DNA from: an uncultured Eubacteriaceae bacterium
Lineage (GTDB): Bacteria; Bacillota; Clostridia; Eubacteriales; Eubacteriaceae
DNA length: 19,073 nt
Direction of reading: 5' to 3'
Assembly: GCA_947625175.1 (NCBI GenBank)
Contig: CANQNI010000006.1
Location: forward strand, 1-19,073
Under the pieces are notes generated by a model. That model did no database searches and was not told the DNA's origin. It worked only from the letters and a program-made list of their open reading frames with translations. The translations under genes were made by a program, and so were the position numbers. Shown here piece by piece: positions 8,175-14,205 of the stretch. The stretch's first letter is position 1; each line of letters opens with the position of its first letter.

Positions 8175-9575
8175 ATGTCAGAGAATATAACAAATCGAAA
8201 CCAGGAAAATGTAGAAATTTTTGAGAAGCTACCAATACCAAAAGCTATTCAAAAGATGGCGATTCCAACCATCATTAGTCAACTAATTGTTTTAATTTAT
8301 AATATTGCTGATACTTTTTTTATTGGAAGGACAAATAATCCATATATGGTAGCAGGAGCTTCTTTAATTCTACCAGTATTTAATCTAGCTCTTGTAATTT
8401 CCTCTTTTTTTGGTTCAGGTGGCGGATCATTAATCTCAAGATTACTTGGAGCTAATAATTTAAAGGAAGCCCGTAAAGTATTTAATTTTAGTTTTTATTT
8501 ATCTCTTATTTGCTCTTCCCTTGTTTCATTATCAATATTTCTCTTTTTAAATCCACTTTTGAAAACCTTAGGAGCAGGGCCTGAGACTTTTGAGTATGCT
8601 AAAACTTATGTAACTATGGTCATTATTTTAGGTGGAATACCAACTGTCATGAGTAATACGTTATCGATGTTAATTAGAAGTGTTGGAGATTCTATCAAAG
8701 CTGGATTTGGAATAACTCTAGGCGGTATAATCAATATAATTCTTGATCCTATTTTTATGTTTATTCTTTTTCCAAAGGGACAAGAGATCTTAGGAGCTGG
8801 AGCAGCTACCTGTTTATCTAATATAATAGCTTGTATTTATTTTGCAATTGTTCTGATTAATAAGAGAGAAGATCCCGTTTTAAAATTTTTAAATCCCTTA
8901 GATTTTCCGAACAAATCAAATATTAAAAGTATTATTGATGTTGGATTTCCTTCAGCGATTGGTGTTTTCCTTTTTGATATTGATTATATTGTTTTAGACC
9001 GCTTAACAGCAAATTATCATGCCATTGCTTTAGCAGCTATTGGAATTGTATTAAAAGCAGAACGTTTACCTCTTAATATAGGAATTGGAATTGCCCAGGG
9101 AATGCTTCCTGTAGTAGCTTATAATTATTCTTCCAAAAATTTTAAAAGAATGAAAGAAGCTCAAAATTATTCTTTAAAACTCGGAATTATTTGTTCTATA
9201 CTAAGTATTATTTTCTATGAATTATTTGCTAATTTTATAATGCATATATTTATTAATGATACTCAAACAGTTCAGTTGGGAATCTATTTTCTTCGGGTTA
9301 GAGTTTTAGCGACTCCTTTAATGTTTATTAGCTTTTTCTTTGTTTATGTATTTAATGCATATGGAAAAGGTGGATATGCTTTATTTCTCGCAGTATTACG
9401 TTGGCTGGTTTTAAATATTCCAATGCTCTTTCTTCTAGATCATCTTATTGGACTTAATGGTCTTGTTTGGTCTCAAGTAACTGCTGATACTATAAATGTG
9501 ATCTGTTCAATTATTATTTATCAATATTATAAAAAGCATTATCTTGTTCTACTTGAAAAAGAAACTACTACCTGA
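8175..9575 (+). CDS. MATE-family efflux transporter
   Basis: The 466-residue protein has about twelve hydrophobic membrane segments arranged as two halves, the layout of multidrug and toxic compound extrusion transporters. Family-typical segments are IPTIISQLIVLIYNIADTFFIG near residues 30-52, GSGGGSLISRLLGA around 82-95, and GGIINIILDPIFMF around 183-196. The second half repeats with FLFDIDYIVLDRLT and GIAQGMLPVVAYNY. It most resembles the bacterial NorM/MepA-type (often DinF-like) branch, which couples export of cationic compounds to Na+ or H+; substrate cannot be told. The region before the ATG has no clear Shine-Dalgarno sequence and a TAGAAT (8163-8168) lies only six bases upstream, so a leaderless transcript is conceivable but unproven. 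Confidence 0.9.
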   Translation: MSENITNRNQENVEIFEKLPIPKAIQKMAIPTIISQLIVLIYNIADTFFIGRTNNPYMVAGASLILPVFNLALVISSFFGSGGGSLISRLLGANNLKEARKVFNFSFYLSLICSSLVSLSIFLFLNPLLKTLGAGPETFEYAKTYVTMVIILGGIPTVMSNTLSMLIRSVGDSIKAGFGITLGGIINIILDPIFMFILFPKGQEILGAGAATCLSNIIACIYFAIVLINKREDPVLKFLNPLDFPNKSNIKSIIDVGFPSAIGVFLFDIDYIVLDRLTANYHAIALAAIGIVLKAERLPLNIGIGIAQGMLPVVAYNYSSKNFKRMKEAQNYSLKLGIICSILSIIFYELFANFIMHIFINDTQTVQLGIYFLRVRVLATPLMFISFFFVYVFNAYGKGGYALFLAVLRWLVLNIPMLFLLDHLIGLNGLVWSQVTADTINVICSIIIYQYYKKHYLVLLEKETTT

Positions 9576-9579
9576 TGGT

Positions 9580-9623
9580 TTTCAGTTATAATAGAGATAA
9601 ATTATCTTTCGATTAAGCTGAAA
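9580..9623. repeat. Nested inverted repeats between MATE gene and ATP-binding protein gene
   Basis: TTTCAG (9580-9585) pairs with CTGAAA (9618-9623), and inside them lies the near-palindrome AGATAA-A-TTATCT (9595-9607). There is no T-run, so it is not a typical terminator. A TATAAT (9587-9592) lies between the arms and could be the -10 element of the downstream gene, making the palindrome a possible operator. Low confidence in AT-rich DNA. Confidence 0.3.
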
Positions 9624-9686
9624 TCAAATTAAATTGTTTAAAGAATAAGATTAATTGAACAGAAGCAGTATTCCAAGGAATCTGGT

Positions 9687-10103
9687 ATGCCAGTTATTAA
9701 TAAAAAATTCAGTTTAAAAGCTGATAAGAAGAATTTGGATTTATTAAATAATTTCTTTGAAGAACAGTTTGAACAACTTAATCTTCCAACGGAATTACTA
9801 TTTCCAATAGAATTATCCTTTGAAGAAATATACGTTAATATTTGTAATTATGCTTATCCAGATAAAACTGGAAAAGTTGATATAGAAGTTTTTATTGATG
9901 ATAATAATATAAAAATAATTTTAATAGATAAGGGTTTACCATATAACCCATTAACCAAAGAAGATCCTGATACAACTTTAGCTATAGAAGATAGACAAAT
10001 TGGAGGATTAGGAATTTTTCTAACGAAACAATATATGGATGATTTTATTTATGAATATAAAAATAATCAAAATATTAATATTCTAATTAAAAAATTAAAA
10101 TAA
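9687..10103 (+). CDS. RsbW/SpoIIAB-like ATP-binding (HATPase_c_2) regulatory protein
   Basis: This 138-residue protein matches the GHKL ATPase domain of anti-sigma/serine kinases. The N box ELSFEEIYVNICNYAYP (42-58) holds the metal and ATP-contacting Glu and Asn, DKGLPYNP (81-88) is the G1 box, and GGLGIFLTKQYMDDFIYEY (106-124) is the G2 region. Such proteins either sequester a sigma factor and phosphorylate a STAS antagonist, or act as stand-alone partners in partner-switching. No STAS or sigma gene is next to it. The only neighbour from such a pathway is the broken SpoIIE-type phosphatase converging from the other side. The start is well supported by AAGGAA six bases before the ATG. Which sigma factor or target it binds is unknown. 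Confidence 0.85.
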   Translation: MPVINKKFSLKADKKNLDLLNNFFEEQFEQLNLPTELLFPIELSFEEIYVNICNYAYPDKTGKVDIEVFIDDNNIKIILIDKGLPYNPLTKEDPDTTLAIEDRQIGGLGIFLTKQYMDDFIYEYKNNQNINILIKKLK

Positions 10104-10127
10104 AAACTCGCTGATTTAGCGAGTTTT
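10103..10127. terminator. Bidirectional hairpin terminator
   Basis: AAAACTCGCT and AGCGAGTTTT form a perfect 10-base inverted repeat around the loop GATTT, with A-run on the left and T-run on the right. It can therefore stop transcription from both sides: the ATP-binding protein gene on the + strand and the phosphatase remnant on the - strand. Confidence 0.88.
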
Positions 10128-10740
10128 TTGTTTTAGAACTTCAAAACAAAGCATAGTAATATCATCAAATTGTTCAGCGTTATCTACAAATTTATAAATA
10201 TCTTTTCTAACCAATCTTAAGATATTTTCAACACTTTGATCTTTAGCTTTATTTAAAACCTTTAATAATCTATCCTCTCCATATAATTCTGAGGATTCAT
10301 TTTGAGCTTCAGTTCCACCATCAGTATACATAAAGAGCTTATCACCTGGTTTTAAACTGGTTTCATATAGAATAAGGTATATCTGGAACAGCAGCTAAAA
10401 CTAAACTAGCTGTAATTATTTCATAATTAAAATTTTATTTTCTCTTAAAATAGCTGGAGGATTATGACTCGCATTAACAAAAATTAATTTTCCTGTAGAA
10501 ATTTCATAAATTGCTAATAGTGCTGTTACAAAAAAATCCCCTTCATTTCCTTCACAAAGAACATTATTTACGTTTTCAAATATTTCATTGTACTTTTATT
10601 CAGAAACCATTTCACCTTGAAGTAAAGATTGATTCTTAATTAAAACTTTTGAAATTGTCATAAATAAGGTTAATATTAAAGTATTATCTTTCTTTTCTTT
10701 ATTCATTAATAGTTTAAGTAATTCTAGTTGGTTATCTAAT
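10116..10740 (-). pseudogene. Broken SpoIIE/RsbU-type PP2C phosphatase
   Basis: Reading the minus strand from about 10740 to 10116 gives clear pieces of a PPM/SpoIIE phosphatase domain. In order they are LFMTISKVLIKNQSLLQGEM, then ENVNNVLCEGNEGDFFVTAL, then GKLIFVNASHNPPAILREN, then ASLVLAAVPDIPY, and finally LKPGDKLFMYTDGGTEAQ with FDDITML near the end. Family members dephosphorylate STAS anti-anti-sigma proteins. The gene is broken in several ways: a TAA in frame at 10596-10598 (SE*KYN), one frameshift near 10418-10440 and an opposite one near 10364-10380, so only about 50 bases are out of frame. The N-terminal half with the first metal-binding aspartates (the usual GDVSGKG) is absent, and the DNA upstream is unrelated. 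It is convergent with the RsbW-like gene, probably its former partner. An assembly error could explain single indels but not the missing N-terminus. Confidence 0.85.
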
Positions 10741-10757
10741 TAAATATAATTAGATAA
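10732..10757. repeat. Perfect inverted repeat at the truncated edge of the phosphatase remnant
   Basis: TTATCTAATT (10732-10741) and AATTAGATAA (10748-10757) form a 10-base perfect stem with a 6-base loop. No T-run follows on either strand, apart from a short run on the minus side. It marks the point where phosphatase homology is lost and may be a scar, an operator or chance in AT-rich DNA. Confidence 0.4.
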
Positions 10758-10794
10758 AAAATTCAAGTTTGAATTAATAAGAAAATTTTTTGAA

Positions 10795-10825
10795 TTGGCA
10801 TTCTATTGTTAAAATAAATTATACA
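10795..10825 (+). promoter_or_regulatory. Possible promoter of the alpha/beta hydrolase gene
   Basis: TTGGCA (10795-10800) and TATACA (10820-10825) resemble sigma-A -35 and -10 boxes with a 19-base spacer, slightly longer than ideal. They lie about 60 bases before the ATG at 10886, which has a good Shine-Dalgarno (AAGGAAAG, 10875-10882). Confidence 0.35.
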
Positions 10826-10885
10826 TTATTCAATTAAATTTTATTCAAGTAATTGAAATCGATAAAAAGGAATTAAGGAAAGTCA

Positions 10886-11797
10886 ATGTCAGAATTTATT
10901 GAAAATATAAGGAATCTTTTTTACCAAAATGATTCCAAGCGTGATAAAAACTTTACTACACCTGTAGATATAAAACGTTATGATAATTTAAAGTATGCTA
11001 ATGAATCCGAAGATCAAATACTAGACGTTTATACTTTAAAAAATAAAAGCAATGAAAAACAACCAGTTATAATTAATGTCCACGGAGGCGGTTGGGTTTA
11101 CGGAACTAAAGAAACCTATCAATACTATTGTATGGAGTTAGCAAAACGAGGATTTAAAGTGATCAATTATACTTATAGATTGCTTCCTGAAAATGACTAT
11201 CCTTTGTGTATTGAAGATTTAAATTAAGTTTTTAAATGGATTAAGGAAAATGCTGAAAAATTTAATTTAGATTTAAATAATATCTTTGCAGTTGGTGATT
11301 CAGCAGGAGCTAATATTTTAGGAATTTATTCCGGAATAATTACTAATCCAGAAAGTGGTAAAAGAATTGGTATTACTCCAACAACAAGTTTAAAACTAAA
11401 AGCAATAGCTCTAAATCATGGTTGTTACGATATGACTAACTCTATTGAATCAGATAATACTAATAAAATTGATATGACTAGTATTAACGATCAGATTATG
11501 GTTGAAATTTTTCACCATATTCCTACTAAGAATGAGCTTGAAAGTATTTCTGTTCCAACTTATATTTCAAATAATTTTCCTCCTGTTTATATGGTTAGTA
11601 GTTCTGATGATTTTTTAATAAATGAACCAATAAAATTAATAAACATATTAACCCAATATAAAATTCAGTTTGTTTATCATTTTCTAAGTTCCCCTGGAGT
11701 TGAATTACCTCATGTTTTTCATCTGGATATCAGTAATCCTTATGCCGAAATTGTAAATGATGAAGAATGTGACTTCTTTAAAACTTTTATCGATTGA
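10886..11797 (+). pseudogene. Alpha/beta hydrolase (HSL/carboxylesterase type) with one in-frame stop
   Basis: The frame from ATG 10886 encodes the N-terminal 113 residues of an esterase, stops at TAA 11225-11227, and then continues in the same frame to TGA 11795-11797. Without the stop it would be about 302 residues, normal for the family. The oxyanion-hole motif HGGGW is at 66-70 before the stop. After it come VFKWIKENAEKFNLD, the nucleophile elbow GDSAG (137-141), SSSDDF with the likely catalytic Asp, and ELPHVFHL with the likely His. All catalytic parts are kept, so the lesion looks recent: a single C to T change from CAA (Gln) would create it. A sequencing error or read-through is possible. 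A good Shine-Dalgarno precedes the start. Substrate is unknown. Confidence 0.85.
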
Positions 11798-11853
11798 GCA
11801 TTCTTGAAAATAAGTGATAAAATTATTTGAAAGTAAACTATTGCGAGGAATCA

Positions 11854-12375
11854 ATGAGTTATAACGAAGATTATAGTCACGGTGAAAATTATGGCGATCA
11901 GTATGCGTCTAAAGGGGAAGGGTATGGTCATGGTGAACACTATGGCGAAAAATATTCTTCCAAAATAGACGAAGGATATAGTCACGGTGAAAACTATGGC
12001 GATCAGTATGCGTCTAAAGGGGAAGGGTATAGTCATGGTGAACATTATGGCGAAAAATATTCTTCCAAAATAGACGAAGGATATAGTCACGGTGAAAACT
12101 ATGGTGATCAGTATGCTTCAAAAGGGGAAGGATATAGTCATGGCGAACATTATGGCGAAAAATATTCTTCCAAAATAGATGAAGGATATAGCCATGGTGA
12201 AAACTATGGTGATCAGTATGCTTCAAAAGGGGAAGGATATAGTCATGGCGAACATTATGGTGAAAAATACTCATCTAAAATAGATGAAGGTTACAGTCAT
12301 GGTGAAAATTATGGTGATCAATATGCTTTAAAAGGTAAAGAGGAATATGATCACGGAGAAGGTTACGGTGATTAA
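11854..12375 (+). CDS. Tyr/His/Gly/Glu-rich tandem-repeat protein of unknown function
   Basis: I do not recognise this protein. From ATG 11854 it has 173 residues; the start is chosen because GAGGA (11845-11849) precedes it closely, whereas an upstream TTG at 11827 has no such site. After MSYNE it consists of four full 35-residue repeats and a divergent partial fifth. Each repeat has two related halves: GYSHGENYGDQYASKGE and GYSHGEHYGEKYSSKIDE. One repeat holds 7 Gly, 6 Tyr, 5 Glu, 5 Ser, 3 His and 3 Lys, with no Cys, Trp, Phe, Pro or Leu. There is no signal peptide, lipobox or membrane segment, so it is probably cytoplasmic or exported by an unseen route. The sequence should be disordered; His and acidic residues could bind metals, and Tyr/Gly spacing could allow assembly. 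It ends with a perfect hairpin terminator, beyond which the U32 pair begins. Confidence 0.85.
   Translation: MSYNEDYSHGENYGDQYASKGEGYGHGEHYGEKYSSKIDEGYSHGENYGDQYASKGEGYSHGEHYGEKYSSKIDEGYSHGENYGDQYASKGEGYSHGEHYGEKYSSKIDEGYSHGENYGDQYASKGEGYSHGEHYGEKYSSKIDEGYSHGENYGDQYALKGKEEYDHGEGYGD
11869..12372 (+). repeat. 105-bp coding tandem repeat, four copies plus a partial fifth
   Basis: Copies begin at 11869, 11974, 12079, 12184 and 12289, exactly 105 bases apart. Copies 2 and 3 differ at six codons and copies 3 and 4 at six codons, all synonymous; copies 1 and 2 differ at two synonymous and two replacement codons. Neighbouring copies are the most alike, as expected from stepwise tandem duplication. 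Copy 5 diverges after its first half. Confidence 0.97.
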
Positions 12376-12387
12376 TTAAATTAATTA

Positions 12388-12416
12388 ACGAATCCTATTT
12401 GGATTCGTCTTTTTTT
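12388..12416 (+). terminator. Terminator between repeat protein and U32 pair
   Basis: ACGAATCC (12388-12395) and GGATTCGT (12401-12408) form a perfect 8-base stem with loop TATTT, followed by C and seven T residues. The T-run ends two bases before the ATG (12419) of the next gene, so the hairpin occupies the place where a ribosome site would be. Confidence 0.9.
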
Positions 12417-12418
12417 AT

Positions 12419-13231
12419 ATGAAATATTGTTTAAATCTTTGTGACTTACTTTATCCATCAGTAGTTAATAATTATTCTATAAATGAACTAATTAGAAAAG
12501 CTGATTTAGAAAATGATCCTATTAGAATCTATCTTGGTTCCTCTTTCTGTAGTCAGTATTTTAAACATTTAGGTTATTTTCTGAGAGATGATTTTATAAA
12601 ATCTACAAGTTTACCAATAACTTTAACAGTTCCAATTTTCTCTCAAAAAGATCTTAAAACTGGGAAAAATTTAGTATTAAAATTATTAAGTTACGAAGCG
12701 ATAGATGAGATAACAGTTAATGATATTGGGATGTTTGATTTTTTAAAGAATAGTACAGATAAAAAAATTAATCTTGGAAGATTGTTCTTTAAAGATACCA
12801 GAGATGTCAGAATTCCTGAGTATAATAATCAGAAAAAAAGAATAAGTTTATTAGATAATTTAGATTTTTATAAAGGAATTTCAGGAATAGAATTTGACTT
12901 AATTACTCAAAATTTAGAAATTGAACCGTTAGAAAAGATTACAGTATCTGTTCATACTCCATATACTTATCAAACAACAGGTAATATTTGTAAATTCGCT
13001 TCAATAAAAAAAGAAGTTTCCCAAAAATTTAGACCAAATTCTAATTGTACAATGGAATGTAAACATCTCCACGAATTTTATTTAGAAAGTTTTACAATGG
13101 ATGAAAACCTTAATGAAGTTTTCCGTTTTGGTAGAGCTGTTTACTTTCTTCAAAATACAGAAAATTTAGAGAATTTACCTGTTGACCGTAATATTGTTTT
13201 TCCATTAAAAGAATTATCTTTACTTGATTAA
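12419..13231 (+). CDS. U32-family protein resembling UbiV (Fe-S, first of a pair)
   Basis: This 270-residue protein resembles the UbiV branch of the U32 (formerly peptidase) family. Matching segments are a short MKY start, IRIYLGSSFCSQ (35-46), an ITVNDIGMF strand (98-106), and a cysteine set C44, C191, C210 and C214. E. coli UbiV binds a [4Fe-4S] cluster with C39, C176, C193 and C197, so the closing C-X(about 16-18)-C-X3-C pattern is shared. C4 and C8 are extra. UbiV works with UbiU in oxygen-independent hydroxylation of ubiquinone precursors. A clostridial-type anaerobe would not make ubiquinone, so the substrate here must differ and I give no symbol. There is no Shine-Dalgarno before the ATG, only a terminator. 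The partner gene starts one base after the stop. Confidence 0.7.
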   Translation: MKYCLNLCDLLYPSVVNNYSINELIRKADLENDPIRIYLGSSFCSQYFKHLGYFLRDDFIKSTSLPITLTVPIFSQKDLKTGKNLVLKLLSYEAIDEITVNDIGMFDFLKNSTDKKINLGRLFFKDTRDVRIPEYNNQKKRISLLDNLDFYKGISGIEFDLITQNLEIEPLEKITVSVHTPYTYQTTGNICKFASIKKEVSQKFRPNSNCTMECKHLHEFYLESFTMDENLNEVFRFGRAVYFLQNTENLENLPVDRNIVFPLKELSLLD

Positions 13232-13232
13232 T

Positions 13233-14198
13233 ATGAATATTCTTGTTCCTTTTAAAGGCCAGGCTAAAATTGAAGATTTTATTAATGCTGGAGCCAAAGA
13301 ATTCTATTTAGGATTCTATGACGAAAACTTTACAGACAAATTTGGAAAATACACTGATCTGAATAGAATGTCGGGATTTAGTAAGAGAGCTAATCCTTTT
13401 ACCTTTAAAGAGTGTATTGAGAGTATAAATAAAATAAATAATTCAGGAGGTTCGGCTTTTCTTACTTTAAATTCTAGTGCTTATAGTCAACCTATTATTA
13501 ATTATATTAAAGAAAATTATTTACCTGGTCTAAAAGATAGTAAAGTAAGTGGAATTATAACTTCTGATTTGCATTTAGCCAGAGCTATTAGAGAATTTGA
13601 TATTCCAATAGTTGCTAGTACAATTTGTGGAATTTATAACTCTGATATTGCAAAAGCTTATTTTAATAATGGTTTTCATCGTATCATTGTTCCAAGAGAC
13701 TTATCTTTAAACGAAATAAAAGAAATAACAGAAGAACTTCCAGAAGCAGAATATGAAGTATTTTTTATGCGCAATGGTTGTGTTTTTTCTGATTGTTATT
13801 GTCTAGGAATGCACCGAAGAGAATGTGGGGCTACATGTTACTTTATTAAACATCATCCAAGACGGTTTGTTACTAATAAAGTTTCCTTTGAAGACCGCCA
13901 AGAAATAGATCTAAATAATAAAATTTATAATGAAACTTTTCATAAAGAAACCTGTGGACTTTGTGCGCTCTATCGTTTAATGGATTATAATATAGGATCT
14001 CTTAAAATCGTTGGTAGAAGTGATAATCCAAGCGAAATAATTAGAGATATTAAATTAATTAATACTAATATAGAAATAGCCCAGCAAAGTTCGGATGAAG
14101 AAGAGTATCTTAAAAATATGAAGTTTCCAGATAACCGTTCTACAAAATGCATTAGTGGTTTGTCCTGTTATTATCCGGAAGTTCGTTTTGGCGCTTAA
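13233..14198 (+). CDS. U32-family protein resembling UbiU/TrhP (Fe-S, second of a pair)
   Basis: The protein (321 residues from ATG 13233; a TTG at 13224 would add three) is a U32-family TIM-barrel-like protein. It begins MNILVPF, has GAKEFYLGF near residues 20-28, and carries the U32 core NGCVFSDCYCLGMHRRECGATC followed by KETCGLCALYRL. Numbered from this start, C183 and C190 are seven apart and C202 and C241 are 39 apart, as are C169/C176 and C193/C232 of E. coli UbiU, so a [4Fe-4S] cluster is likely. Several additional cysteines (including C306 and C312 near the end) could bind a second cluster or metal. Related U32 proteins hydroxylate ubiquinone precursors, tRNA uridine or 23S rRNA without oxygen; none is known to be a peptidase with certainty. 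It starts one base after the partner's stop, so the two are co-expressed. Substrate unknown. Confidence 0.75.
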   Translation: MNILVPFKGQAKIEDFINAGAKEFYLGFYDENFTDKFGKYTDLNRMSGFSKRANPFTFKECIESINKINNSGGSAFLTLNSSAYSQPIINYIKENYLPGLKDSKVSGIITSDLHLARAIREFDIPIVASTICGIYNSDIAKAYFNNGFHRIIVPRDLSLNEIKEITEELPEAEYEVFFMRNGCVFSDCYCLGMHRRECGATCYFIKHHPRRFVTNKVSFEDRQEIDLNNKIYNETFHKETCGLCALYRLMDYNIGSLKIVGRSDNPSEIIRDIKLINTNIEIAQQSSDEEEYLKNMKFPDNRSTKCISGLSCYYPEVRFGA

Positions 14199-14205
14199 TT
14201 CTAAA

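Noticed and set aside
10596..11227. Reassignment of TAA as a sense codon
   Set aside because: Intact genes throughout the window end in TAA, and the phosphatase remnant also has frameshifts and a missing N-terminus, so ordinary decay explains the stops.
11432..11797. Separate small gene starting at an internal ATG
   Set aside because: It is the C-terminal part of the interrupted alpha/beta hydrolase, in the same frame as the first part, and lacks a ribosome site.
11827..11853. TTG start at 11827 for the repeat protein
   Set aside because: The ATG at 11854 has a close GAGGA ribosome site, whereas the TTG has none; the nine extra residues are unlike the rest.
11851..12274. Open frames on the minus strand across the tandem repeats
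   Set aside because: They are mirror frames that stay open only because the 105-base unit repeats in phase. They have no ribosome site, and the synonymous-only differences fit the + strand frame.
11869..12372. CRISPR-like array
   Set aside because: Units are contiguous 105-base coding repeats with no unique spacers and keep the reading frame exactly.
12419..14198. Calling the pair UbiV and UbiU outright
   Set aside because: The cysteine spacing is similar, but the organism type should not make ubiquinone and no other ubi genes are present in the window.
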